Source of the DNA: Paraglomus occultum
Lineage: Eukaryota; Glomeromycota; Glomeromycetes; Paraglomerales; Paraglomeraceae
DNA length: 39,439 nt
NCBI GenBank assembly: GCA_910592205.1
Contig: CAJVPJ010000152.1
Location: 1 to 39,439 of the forward strand
Direction of reading: 5' to 3'
The notes beneath the pieces are model-generated. The model was given only the letters and a program-made list of their open reading frames with translations. It did not search any database and had not been told where the DNA came from. Below, piece after piece: positions 11,669 to 24,517 of this stretch; position 1 is the first letter of the stretch; each line of letters starts with the position of its first letter. The position numbers and the translations under genes are program-made.

Positions 11669-13534
11669 ATGGAGGAATATGAGGACGTCTTGACTAACCA
11701 ACCCGTCGTTATCGACAATGTAAGTCCATTTTACTTATACGTTGAACAAAAAAAGTCGCATATAAACACATGAAACTGCTACGAGTCGTATATGAATTGA
11801 TAGCGATAATGGTTTTCTTTAGGGGTCCGGTGTAATAAAATCTGGGTTTGCTGGAGACGATCTGCCCAAATGCTTTTTCCCGTCATTGTGAGTTTTTACT
11901 TTTTTTGCGAAAAGAAAAAAAGTGGGAGAACGCAAAAGAAAGAAAATGACATGAAACAATGGTTTTAACGTAATGTGTGATGGGGGCGATTTTTTTAGTG
12001 TTGGTAGGCCCAAGCATGTTCGTATCATGGCTGGTGCTGTCGAAGGAGACGTTTTCATAGGAAAAAAAGCACAAGAATTGAGAGGTTTGTTGAAAATAAA
12101 ATATCCAGTTGAACATGGAATTGTCACGGATTGGGATGATATGGAACACATATGGAAGTATATTTATGAAGAAGAATTAAAGACCGCGTCAGAGGAGGTA
12201 AATTTCAAGCGAGTGTTTATCCAATGAAAATGTGATCGTATTCGAAAATTAAATTTAATTATGATCCCTTCTTTTAGCATCCAGTATTATTGACTGAGGC
12301 TCCTCTCAATCCAAGAGCTAATCGAGAGCAAGCCGCTCAAATCTTTTTCGAGACGTTCAATGTACCAGCTTTATTCACATCGATCCAGGCTGTACTGAGT
12401 CTGTGAGTATTCAATGCAATGCAGTTTATAACCTTATATCTTTATTGCCGTGACTAATTCTGTCCGTCCCCATTCAGTTATTCATCAGGAAGAACAACCG
12501 GTATTGTACTGGATTCTGGTGATGGAGTCACACATGCAGTTCCTGTCTTTGAAGGATTCGCTATTCCCCATGCTATGAGACGAGTAGACATTGCTGGACG
12601 GTAATTAGAGTTTACAGATTACAGTGCATGTAAACAGCATGTCTTTTTAATGATACGTTTATAACGCTTGCGTGCTTACTCTTTCATTGATAGTGATGTA
12701 ACAGAGCATCTTCAGCTTCTCCTCCGCAAAGGCGGATATCATTTCCACACTACAGCAGAAAAAGAAGTGGTCCGTATGATTAAGGAGAAAATGTGCTACG
12801 TTGCAATAAACCCAACAAAAGAAGAAAAAGATACCGGCGGCAAGTGTGATGACTTTGTTCTTCCTGATGGTAACGTTGTCAAGGTAATTTCATGCTACTT
12901 TTGATTCTAATGTCATGGCTTTTGGCTTGGTAATAATACTGTTTTGCGTCATGCATTTATCGTATGTAGTTGGGAACAGAAAGATTCAGAGCCCCCGAGA
13001 TTTTGTTTAACCCAGAATTAATCGGACAAGAATATGCGGGTATTCATCAAGTGGTTGCCGATTCGATCAACAGAGCAGACCTAGATTTACGAAAGGCTCT
13101 ATATGCGAACGTGGTGTTATCGGGCGGATCGACACTCTTTAAAGGTTAGCAAGTGAATGATACGAGTTGTGGATGTGCAAGAACGATATATTATGAAGAT
13201 TGTTTTGTTTCTTCGCTATATATGACATTGGGTATGTTTATTGTTTCTCGAATTAGATTTCGGTAACAGATTGTTGAATGAAATAAGAAAGTTGGCGGTT
13301 AAAGATATCAAGATTAAGATTTATGCTCCACCCGAGAGAAAATATAGCACATGGATTGGTGGATCTATATTGGCTGCCTTGAGTACATTCAAGAAGGTAT
13401 GTAATGTCACAAGTGTGTTTAAAAGTCTATTATGAGATTTTGCATTAATTTCAATTCGCGCGATATTGTAGATGTGGGTTTCGGCTGAAGAATACCAGGA
13501 AGATCCTGATATCATTCACAAGAAGAGTTTCTAG
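11669..13534 (+). CDS. ARP1: Actin-related protein 1 (centractin), 9 exons
   Basis: ARP1 builds the short actin-like filament of dynactin, the cofactor of cytoplasmic dynein. Exons: 11669-11719, 11823-11887, 11999-12197, 12278-12402, 12478-12600, 12694-12883, 12970-13144, 13257-13396, 13472-13534. They sum to 376 residues, the usual ARP1 length, and every junction keeps frame. Diagnostic features are the start [20 protein letters not shown] (adenine-nucleotide phosphate loop), [67 protein letters not shown] and [17 protein letters not shown]. The C-terminus is centractin-like ([12 protein letters not shown]...HKKSF) rather than the conventional actin KCF end. All nine exons are intact, with no sign of decay. 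An AATAAA lies at 13652, about 118 bases past the stop. Confidence 0.98.
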
Positions 13535-13651
13535 AACATAATTCCGTCACGTCATAATCGTGGACGCGCCCCATGATTGCTCACGTGTCTATACGTTATT
13601 TTCAATAGTGCATATGTGACTAGACTTTTTTAACATGTTTTTTCTATATCA

Positions 13652-13657
13652 AATAAA
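13652..13657 (+). terminator. Possible ARP1 polyadenylation signal
   Basis: AATAAA hexamer about 118 bases downstream of the ARP1 stop codon, in an AT-rich context. Its function is inferred from position. Confidence 0.45.
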
Positions 13658-16600
13658 CAGACATTCTCACTCATACTCTGTATTTGTACTTTATCTTATT
13701 TGAATGATTTGTTTGAGGGAGTATGCGGTGAGTATGTTCCACTATTGTGGTTTATGTATGACGTGTGTTCGTTTGTTTCTCTTACTTTTTTTTATATTAT
13801 ACACGTGAGAGTCGTGTTATTTCCTGTACAATGCAGGTCGCTTGAAATATAATTAACGTTAATATTAATGATAAGTACCTGTATCACATGATTTGAAGCG
13901 GCTGTACGACTAACGCTAACTCTTTATATTCTATCCGTCACTCATCATATGAATGATGCGACGTTTTATTACCATTTTGGTTTTCTTTCATATGGACAAA
14001 AAGGACCATTGCGAGTAAGGTGCTCGTAAAAGTATCACTCTATGCTGCTTTTATTCAACTATAAATACATAGCGGGGAGAGAATTTAGCTCATGTTATGA
14101 GCGCTATTAGAACGTTTGGGTGGTGGCCAGCCATGGGACTAGGGGTTAAGAGTTTCGGGTGTGTAGCAAAGGCCCTTTGTGGGTACAGGTTGTGAAAAGG
14201 GATAACGCATGGGACATGACTACTATGAAATATTTTATTGGTGCATATCAAACAAGGATCGTATAGCAGAAACCCGATAAATCCAATGACGTAAATTATT
14301 ACACGTATTGCGCCTCAAAATTTATTAACTACAAAACAAGATACGTACGTAGGTGATAAAATAGGATGTTCAAGTGGACTAAGCGGTCGCCAAGTTTTCG
14401 AATTAGGAATGACAATAAGATAATATACCATCCTGTTTAATATAACACTGAATGTCAAATTCAGACTTACGTCAGTGTATTCACTATTCACTAATATCTT
14501 TGATGATTCGTTAACAAGTACTACAAACTGCAAATTTGCGCTTGTAGCAATTATTGACAAAATAAAGAAGACAGAGCACGAACATATTATAAAAAAAGAC
14601 TGTAGGTTGAACTCTGTGAAAATAAAATCTTACGCTTTCGAATTTAATTGTATTTATGCAGATTTATTGCATGACATGAAAGTTGTCAATTAGTATACCT
14701 TCATTTTTGTGTTGTAATGCGTAGGGTGATTAAAGATAGGATTTATTTTTGAGACTGCAACTAGTGTTCAACATCTATAGTATTAATGCGTTTAGTAATG
14801 ATACTGATTAAATAGATTGAGTTTTACATATCTAAATATGTTGAAAAACTATCTGCGGCAGATAGTGGCGTGTAGCACAATTCTGGTGTTTGGGAAAAAA
14901 AACCAATTACCGTCATATTATGGCAATTATTGGTAAAAACTGTTAATTTCGGTGTTAATAATACGTTAAACAATGCAATGCATAGAAAATTTTGACATTA
15001 TATCTCATTGCAGTCTTCTTCAGTGTCAAGTCCAAAAATGAGCGTGGCAATGACAGTTGAATAACAGTTTTCTATTTCGAATTGGTACATGATTTATGTA
15101 TATACTTCAATAAATAGACACGATGAACGAGTTATTGCAAAAAAGCAGTTGCCTTGAAGCTTAAAGAGTTTAAATGACATGAATGTACGACATCGTATTG
15201 TGTAAACTAATAAGTATACGATCATTTAATTAAAGTAACTTTTTCGACCACAAATTAAATTGTTATATAGTGTACTGTTCTGTTACCAAACTTTTTGAAT
15301 TATTCATCATACATACGTTGTCCGTTGCAGACTAATGATGTGTTTATTGTAATAGAACCAGTAGTAGCCAAATTACACCAAAAGTACTATTTTGGCTTTT
15401 ATACATGCATCTTCTAATTTATTTTAATCTTAACAACCAAACAAAATTTTGAGATGCCAATATTGTACTGATTTTTTATGATAGATTTTTGACTTCGTAC
15501 TTATAGATTTAACAACCAACTTGGTCTGCTTAAAAGTTGTGTTATTCAATACAAACAACAAATTTTTGCAAGATTAGAGTCGTTTGCCGCAACTAAAAGT
15601 TTTGACTGCAGACACCTCTCAATAAGAAACAGACATAAGTCGTTATACTAATTGTAATTTTGAATAAAGCAAAGGGCAGAGAATAATGTTGACACAGGAA
15701 TCAGTTGAGTGACAATGCATTTATTTGTTATTTTTTCGCTATTTCCAAAACTTACCAGCTATTTACACCAATTGTTCTGAATCGCATCGTTTGCGTCACA
15801 TTTGCGCGAATAATAATAAGGAAAGCATGCTTGCTATTCACTAAATAATTGCGTTATTTGGACTACGCTTTGTATTAAAACTCTTAGCAATAATTCCATT
15901 TCCCATGCCGTGCATCCCGCTATTGCAGTTGTCAATAAAACAACCATTCTGGAATATCGTTTAGTTCGCTATATTTTATTTCCAAGTCGGTCGCTCGATA
16001 AAGAATATTTAGTACCGAGTTACAGCCCAGTTTATACCACCCTCTATCCAAAACAATTATCACCTTACATGTGAGAAACCTTTTTGTCGATAGAATTTTT
16101 TAATATCACAAGCAAAGTCCCAGCTTTTTCATCTAACACTGTCAAAATTAATATATTAACATAAAATGTTTAATGATTTAATTATTTCTTGTGCTTTATT
16201 AAGAACTACTTGGCTGTCATATTATTAACGTTATTATAATTGATATAATCGAATATGTTAACAACCATGGCATTTTTGATATAATATAGGTCAGAACATA
16301 ATACGATAATTGAAGCATTAAGTAAAAAAATAAATAGACCGGCACGTTTCAGGATCCGAAATGGGTCAACATTAATACAGATAATTCCAGAGATAAATTT
16401 AACGTAATTAATTGGCATAACGTAATTTTTGTGAAATAAAGTGTTATGTAAATTCTCTGTTTCAGGTCACGGATTTGTGCTGTTGAAGCGCGTAAAGATA
16501 TATTAACTAGTTTGTACGTTAACTGTATAATGCTTTAGAAAACAAAGTAAAGGTATACCGTATCGCATTGCTTGCCGTGTGTAATTACAATATGTAATTC

Positions 16601-18026
16601 TGATTTACGTGATAAATTGTGGGTCAAGTGTCGTAGTTGTGTTCAGTTACATTTCTACATACTGCTAAACTAGTATTAATAATTATAATATTTATATAGC
16701 TAGTCTGTTATTAAGACGTGCAAGACTTGATTTTAGTAGATACATAATGACTTCATATTTTTATTACACTAATTTTTCAAAAATACTTTTTTCTACATCG
16801 CAATTTGACCCAATTCGAAATAAGCATGTGCATGAGGCATGTTAATATTGTCTAAACAGCAAATAAGCGTCTTCACTCGACACTGAATAATTTTATCAAA
16901 ATGACGTGTTTATGTCGAATTACACAAGCCATATGCTATAAGCACGGTAAAACCGATACTGCGCAAACCCGATAACTCGCAAAAGCGAGATATAAAAGGA
17001 AAGGGTTTCCCCAAGGTTTGACTGTACAGGTAAAAAGTCGTTTAAACCGACGGACCTGGTTTGCTGATTTTTGGCCGGTTTAGCCAAAGACCGGTGTTTG
17101 GATAAACCAGTATTAGTATTCACATATTAATATTAATATCAGTTTAATCAGTAAATCATATGACTTCTATAATCATTATCATGTAAGCATCGAACATTTT
17201 TATTAATAATGGCATAAAATAAAACACGGCTATGGAAACTTCGTTATTAGTATTAGTATTCTAAAATCCCTTGTTGGAGGGTTTTAACGCAATAATTGAC
17301 GCAATCTACATATGTCGTTTTTACCCGTAGGAAAATTGTCAGGCTGTTGTTGAGAACTCAATTGTTGATTTGAATATTGTTGACGCAGTTTCATATGGTA
17401 TTTTTGGCAACCTCGCCTGCAACCATAATATTGTATATGGCATCCTTTCTAATATAGATTTACATACTATGCATCTAGTGTAACCAAAAAATTGTAACCA
17501 GAGATACTATTAATTGGCCAGTTTAAGAATTTTGGTTAGTCGTGAGGCGGCCGGTTAAACCCGAGACGGGTTTAATCAGCTGCTGGTTTAAACTGTATAT
17601 ATTAGATCTACAAGGAGAATGGTAATGCTAATCGTCGTACTTTGCATTACACAAGAACTACCCCCCGGCGTGAGGTATTACAATCCCGGGTGACACGTTA
17701 ACAATAAGCTATAATACCGAAGAAAGTATGATGAATTGATGAATAGGCTGACTCACAGACACAAGCCATTTGAAACTTTCACAGGAAACCATGTTGCAGT
17801 CGGGAAAGTATTGCCGAAAAACTGAAATGTACCCAAACAGCTTAATTGTTATTTTGCGGAGCGGTTGAAACGCTCGATTCTAAGATCGTTAACGTACATA
17901 AAAAGAACGATCATCTAATGGTTGATTGTTCACAACTATCCAATAAGGTCATGCACGACGTTGCATCTTACAAAATGTATTACATACATAAGACTCCGCT
18001 TATCCGTCATTACATCTCTTCTAACA
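13658..18026. other. Long AT-rich spacer with decayed transposon ends
   Basis: No supported gene in about 4.4 kb. Recognisable items: a perfect hairpin ctcgcaaaagcgag at 16976-16989; a possible element end ggtttgactgtaca at 17015-17028; a region rich in ggtttaaacc-like words (17040-17110, 17545-17595); and aactgtatatattagatcta at 17591-17610, nearly identical to a site at 36832-36851. TATTAGTATTAATATT-type words occur around 17108-17145 and 17247-17265. Open frames here show no conserved motifs. Confidence 0.5.
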
Positions 18027-21000
18027 ATGTCTCAAACAACTAAGGATTTGTATGAAGAATGGTTCGACAACAGCCTTCAAGAAGGTTATATTCATTGCTG
18101 CGCAGAAAGTGATATCGAATTAGACCCTCTACATATTGGTCATGGATCATACGGAGTCGTTTATAAAGCGACAATAAAAAAAGAAAGTCATTTTGGGAAT
18201 ATCGTCAGGACAATTTTGGATCAGGAACACTATATTTCTGGCATTACTGTTGCGGTGAAGATGCTGTATCCTAATGTAAACAATACACGTAATCGTGAAG
18301 AAGATTGGCATCGGCATTTCGTCAAGGAGGTTGCTACTAATTTCTAGCTGTTATTATTATGTGATTCATATTCATGTTATGCGTGAATCAATTTTGATGC
18401 AAAACATTACACACGTTAGATAAAACACCACAAGCTAGTAAACACTCATCCTAACATTATTCAGTTTGTTGGTCTATATAACGGTATGTTATAAATGGTG
18501 ATTCGTTGATTTGATACAAGATATACTCATTTTATTTTTTAAAACCGTAGACAAATATGATAATTATCACATGATGTTTGAACTTGCTGATGGGGGAACT
18601 CTGCGTCAACACCTGGATAAACATTTTAATGAGTTAATTTGGAAAGACAAATACAAATTGGCATTGGGAATCACCAATGGTTTGAAATATTTACATGAGC
18701 TCAATATCATTCACAAGGATTTGGTATGTGTCCTGTTCAATCAGATTGTTTGAATACTTACTGTCTTATTAACTATTTTGATATGCATTTGCTTGTTCAT
18801 CTAGTCTTCTTATAATATTCTTATTCAACTGGGAGTTCCAAAAATAACTGACTTTGGTTTATCAAGTGTCTTGAAGCAAATAATGACTACATCACATGGT
18901 GATGGTACACCAGCATACAAGGATCCTGTATTATTTAAAGATGAGTCATATAGGCGGCGAAAGAAATCTGATATCTTTAGTCTTGGCGTGATACTTTGGG
19001 AAATTTCCAGCGGACAAATTCCGTGTGAGGGTAGTGTTGATGTTATCCAGATTATTTTGTACAGAAGAGATGGTTTTCGTGATCCTCCATTTCCTGGAAC
19101 ACCAGAGGAATATATTAAACTGTATTCAGAATGTTGGGATGAAGACCCTGATAAGCGACCTTTTTGTGAGAATGTTTATGAAAGATTGGAGCATTGTGAT
19201 CTATTATATGATTTAAATACTTCATTGGGCAATGAATCAAACAATACAGATATAAAACAACATATCAGTTCCTTAAACGATTTCAACAAGTCATTGGGTA
19301 TTGAGCCAAACAATGCCTATGCATTGAGAAATAGAGGAGCTGTCTATCTAAAACTAAAACAGTATAACAATGCATTAAACGATTTGAGCAAATCATTAAA
19401 GATTGAACCAAATGATGCCTTTGGATTGGGAAATAGAGGAGTTGCCTATTTAGGTTTAAAACAGTATGAAAAGGCATTGAAGGATTTAAGCAGAGCATTA
19501 GAGATTGGATCAAATGATGCATATGTATTGAGAAATAGAGGAGCTGTCTATCTTGGCCTGAAACAGTATTACAATGCATTGGAGGATTTAAACAAATCAT
19601 TAGAAATGGAACCAGATAATGCATGGGCGTTGGGAAATAGAGGAGTTTCCCACTTAGGTCTAAAACACTATGACAATGCATTGGAGGATTTAAACAAGTC
19701 ATTGGAAACCAAACCAAATGATGCATATACATTGAGAGCAAGGGGAGCTGTCTATATTGGTCTTAAACAGTATGAAAAGGCATTGAAGGATTTAAACAAA
19801 TCATTGAATATGGAACAAAATAATGCATGGGCATTGGGTAATAGAGGGGTTGTGTATAACAATCTGAAGCAGTTTGACAATGCATTAATTGATTTCAACA
19901 AGTTGTTAGACATTGAACCAAGTAATATCTGGGCATTGAACAGAAGGGGAGCTGTCTATCTAGGCCTCAAACAGTATGATAGTGCATTAAAGGATTTAAA
20001 CAAATCATTGGACATTGAACCAAATGATGCATATGCATTGAGAGAAAGGGGTGCTGTCTATCTGAACCTTAAGCAATTTGAAAATGCATTAAAAGATCTA
20101 AAAAAATCATTGAAAATGGAACCTAGTAATTCCTTTGCATTAAAAAATAGGGGAATTGTCTATCTGGATCTGAGACAGTACAGCAGTGCATTAAATGATT
20201 TAAACAAATCATTGGATATTGAGCCAGAAGATCCATATGCATTGAGGGGAAGAGGAGTTGTATATCTAAATTTCAAGCGGTATGATGATGCATTAAATGA
20301 TTTGAACAGATCATTGGTGATTGAGCCAAACAATGCATTTGCATTGCAATATAGAGGAGCTGTCTATCTAGATTTAAAACTGTATGACAATGCATTAAAT
20401 GATTTAAACAAATCATTGGGATTTGAGCCAAATAATACATGGACATTGAGCAAAAGAGGAAATGTCTATCTAGGTCTTAAACAGTATGACAATGCATTAA
20501 ATGATTTCAATGAAGCATTGGAGATTGATCCAAAAGACCCATCTGCATTGAGGGGAAGAGGAGCTGTATATCTAAATTTTAAGCAGTATTATGATGCATT
20601 ACATGATTTGAACAGCTCATTGAAGATTGAACCAGATAATGCCTTTGCATTGAAAAATAGAGGAGTTGTACACCTAGAGCTAAAACAGTATGCCAGTGCA
20701 TTAAATGACTTAAACAAATCATTGGATATTGATCCAAAAGATCCATATGCATTGAGAGGAAGAGGAGCTGTGTATCTAAATGCCAAGCAGCATGACAATG
20801 CATTAGATGATTTAAACAAATCACTGGAAATTGAACCAGATAATACCTTTGCATTGCGATATAGGGGAGCTGTCTATCAAGATTTAAACTTGTATAACAG
20901 TGCATTAAGTGATTTCAACAAATGTTTGGCTATTGAACCAAATGATGCACAGGCATTGGAACATAGGGGAGTTGTGTATGCAGATCTGAAACAGCATGAT

Positions 21001-21720
21001 GATGCATTAAAGGATTTCAATAAATCATTAGACATTGAACAAAATAATGTTTCTGCATTGGAAAATAGAGGAGCTGTCTATTTAGAATTAAAACAGTATG
21101 ATGATGCATTAAATGATTTCAACAGATTATTGGAAATTGAACCAGATAATGCATATGCATTGAAAGGAAGGGGAACTGTCTATCTGGATTTAAAACAGTA
21201 TGATAACGCATTAAATAATTTTAATGAATCATTGGAGATTGAACCAGAAAATCCACATGCATTGAGTGGAAGAGGAGCTGTCTATCTAAGCCTTAAACAA
21301 TATGAAAATGCATTAAAGGATTTAAACAGGTCATTGGAGATTAAACCAAATAATGCATGGGCATTGAAGAATAGAGGAGCTGTCTATCTAAGCCTTAAAC
21401 AGTATGGCAATGCATTAAATGACTTCAATGTATTCTTGGAGATGGAACCAGATGATGCCTTTGCATTGGGAAATAGAGGGACTGTCTATCTACATCTAAA
21501 ACTGTATGGCAATGCATTAAATGATTTAAACAAATCATTGAAAATTGAACCACATGATGCCTTTGCATTGAAAAATAGAGGAGCTGTCTATCTAGATCTA
21601 AAACAGTATGATGATGCATTAAAGGATTTAAACAAATCATTGGATATTGAACCAAATGATGCATTTGCATTGAGAAAAAGGGGAGTTGTCTTAAACAGTA
21701 TGGTAATGGAAGTTGACTGA
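18027..21720 (+). CDS. TKL-type protein kinase with 23-unit TPR array
   Basis: Predicted soluble signalling protein: a protein kinase domain followed by a TPR solenoid for protein binding. Exons 18027-18329, 18435-18483, 18551-18723 and 18805-21720 give 1146 residues in consistent phase. Kinase landmarks: glycine loop GHGSYG (38-43), VAVK lysine 78, HKDL catalytic loop (Asp174, Asn179), DFG (191-193), then SDIFSLGVILWEISSG and a CWDEDPDKRP motif typical of TKL kinases. All catalytic residues are present, so it is probably active. From residue ~349 to ~1130 there are 23 consecutive 34-residue TPR units of the type L-x-x-RG-x-VYL-x-LKQY-x-x-AL-x-DLNKSL-x-IEP-x-x-A, each exactly 102 bp. The final unit is cut short. 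The start at 18027 (MSQTTKDLYEEW) is preferred over in-frame upstream codons because the upstream residues look non-coding. The substrate is unknown. Confidence 0.93.
19324..21669 (+). repeat. 23 x 102-bp coding tandem repeat (TPR units)
   Basis: The unit is 102 bp (34 codons) and the periodicity is exact: unit 1 begins at 19324 and unit 24 begins at 21670, with no indel in between. Units differ by scattered substitutions. Blocks of neighbouring units resemble each other (units 9-11 versus 14-16, offset 510 bp), which suggests multi-unit duplications. Confidence 0.95.
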
Positions 21721-22689
21721 ACCAATGGTAGAGATGTCAGGGATGTTTGTTTAGATTTAAATTAGTATGGTAATATATTAAATGATTTCAATAAATACTA
21801 TTGACATTAATATAGCTGCTGAATTTATGACAACTGAATTTATATACTAATACTCTTGCATATAATTATATGTAAAGTCCTAATGCAAAGTTACTGCTGT
21901 TGTTAACTTTTTTTTTACAATTCTTCTACTATAAACAAAAAGAGAGCATGTTAACTTGCTTTCCATAAATGGCAAAATGACAGTATTGTAGAAAAAAGGT
22001 CACTCTGTTTACTTAGCATCATTATAAATGAGAATATTTTAGGAACATCATGCTTGTCAGGCGTCGAGGCAATAGTCACGGGAGAGCGGATAACTACTGT
22101 CTCGGTTTGGAATCTAGCTGCGCCGCGTCGTAGGAGTGTGGCTTACCTCAGCGGTAGCTAAATCGTAACAAACAGTAAGTGACCTTTTAAATTAGGCATT
22201 TCAGTGCTGACGTATTCATATACGGATCGCACACACTAAGCCTAGACAATTAATTATTCTCGAGAAACGAAACTACTCTACCGGTGGATTAATTCGGTAG
22301 TCTGTAGGTCGGGGTTTTAATAAGAAAATAACGCGTTGAGAAATAGTAATTAACTATCCTAATGCCACTCGATCGATCACGGGACAAGTATTATGACCGA
22401 TCTTGCCGTTATACGGATTAATGCTTTAAAAATATAACGGATTATTCAGGAAAAAATTGATACTCGTTTATTAATAAGAAATAAAGGAAATCGAATGTCT
22501 TCAATATAAGAAATTTGATATTGAACTTGAACTAAGATGCAAACACACCGATGCTAAGTCTATCCTACGCTGCTTTTATATTTTCGGACTGACTAATTAA
22601 TCTATTTTTAGCATCGGATCTAATCTATTAATTAATAATTACTCTCTAGATTGTCACTACTCTCTCTCCTTGCTGCCGTACTGTGCTGC
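21721..22689. other. Spacer with decayed TPR unit, then repeat-like DNA
   Basis: Just after the kinase stop, about 21724-21830 still aligns with a TPR unit (ttagatttaaattagtatgg, then attaaatgatttcaataaat) but with stops and indels, so the array once ran further. Around 22260-22370 is a stretch weakly similar to 660-740. No gene is supported. Confidence 0.55.
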
Positions 22690-22766
22690 TATCCAGCGCT
22701 TCTATCCAGCGCTTCCATCTGACACTTCCGTCCAGCGCTTCGTCCGGCGCTTCAGTCTAACGCTTC
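22690..22766. repeat. 13-bp minisatellite, about 6 units
   Basis: Consensus tatccagcgcttc. Two identical copies (22690-22702 and 22703-22715) are followed by four diverged copies, the fifth one base shorter; all end in cttc. GC content is higher than the surroundings. Confidence 0.85.
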
Positions 22767-24517
22767 TGGTGCAACATCTCTAGAATTAGTACGACCGCTT
22801 CTGGTACAACGTTATTCTTGGTACCACCGTTACAACTCTATCGCCAATTCCCTGAGATTCTGGTGGCACTAGCGGGTTTTACAAAAATTTAGGAAGGAAT
22901 ACGTCACCCGTATACGCTTGCGTCATCACACTGGACACATATTGTCATTTACTTGTTCATAAAAAAATAGAAGAGGTCACGGCAAGTAGTCAGCAACTTT
23001 GTAAGCTAGCAACCCAAACTCATACTCACTGAGAATTTACTGAAGCATCTACTGTTTTTCTTTATATTTAGTGCTTCATGATCTGTGCTTATTTATTATT
23101 TGTGGGTTCAAATTTTGCTAAATTTATCTTGAAATAGTGGGTTTGTATTTGTCATCTAAAACATTCAAATGTGAACAATAAGATTGTTTAAATGTTTACC
23201 CAAGAAAAAAGTAAGTTTCAAAGCGTCTTGTCTGACGTCGATGAGCAAGTCGCAGCAATCAAACAATACCCCTGACGATCAATTAATTAGATGTTACTCG
23301 GAACAACGCGAGTAACGAAAATTGGTGACAACTTTGAACACAAAATTTAGCCAAGAATAGAAAGTAACGCGATCATGGTAACTGTGTGGGAAAGTTAAAA
23401 AATACGCGCTCTGTGGCGTAGAAAAGATAACGCGATTTTGGTGACAGCAAATGTATATAAGGACCCCGTCCCGACCGCCTAAAATCCTCATGTTTGTAAT
23501 GATGTTGTGAAATAAATAATATTCGATGCTGAAGTATTTGGATATAATAAACGATTAGTCTGGTCATTGTCCTTCAATTATTACGAAATTTTTTTACTTT
23601 TATCATTTCTATTTCTATCGTCGTGAAAACTAAGCTTTTTGACTTAACTATCAGTAGTAGATCGGTAACGACCCGTAGTTGCGGTAAAGCAAGAGTATTC
23701 CGAACGATATTAAATTATTGTTTAATTAGATAAATTACATTCCTGACTAGTCAAAATCCTAAATCAAAATTTGCTTTTGTTAGAGTCAGTATTAAATTTT
23801 TTCCTTCGATTCTGCGATAGATAGATTGTTGTTGTTTATTTATCGTAGGTACCCTTATTAGATACGAGTGTGGAAGAAATACGTCGTATAGGGAGTGAAA
23901 ACGAAGCGCGCACATAAATATTATTGTCACTTTTCAGTTTAGTTCAGCCTTGAGTGAGCAATCGTTGTAGTAAGGGCAGCGTTAAGAGCTAAATTGTGAA
24001 AAACCCTCTCGGCAGAACACACCTACGCAATTTAATTGCCGCCCGTAACATTTTTAGATACCTTTTATATATAACTAATCTATCCAGAAATTAGTTATGT
24101 AGTGACATCCTGATAAAAACCTTGACTATGTTTCTGGTAGATACAAACAGCAAGTCTTTGCCAGTTGGTCTGTGGTTTACAACATTAACTTTTGAGTATA
24201 AGTAACTTTTTACATCCATCAAAGTGAAGAAAAACGGCCAGTTTGATTTGGCACCACATCCTCTTTGTAATGACACTTTTTTGAACGGTAGCTTTTGGTT
24301 GACTTGACATGGCCTTCTTCTATGCTACAGTACTAGTACAGTATTTCCTACTAATACTAATATACATATTAATATAACGTAAATTGAATAAAATGTAGTC
24401 ATGCACATAGAAACGAATCCAATTTTTTATTTATTTAAATAGAAAGCGTTTCCATGCTCTTACATGAGAACTTAACAGCCAAAGTATATAGAATATGAAT
24501 AACATAACATAAACCAT
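22767..24517. other. Spacer with LTR-like promoter segment
   Basis: No gene supported. At 23311, 23363 and 23425 the word agtaacgcgattttggtgaca recurs in diverged form. It is followed by a TATA-like tatataagg at 23455 and an AATAAA at 23511. That order (direct repeats, TATA, polyadenylation signal) resembles a solo retrotransposon LTR, but I could not find clean ends or a target duplication. A cluster of TACTAATACTAATA words lies at 24330-24375. Confidence 0.4.

Noticed and set aside
11819-12151. Minus-strand frames over the ARP1 5' exons
   Set aside because: The plus strand encodes the highly conserved centractin sequence with perfect splice phase.
19283-21670. Several minus-strand open frames opposite the TPR array
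   Set aside because: They repeat with the 102-bp period and are antisense shadows of the TPR coding strand.
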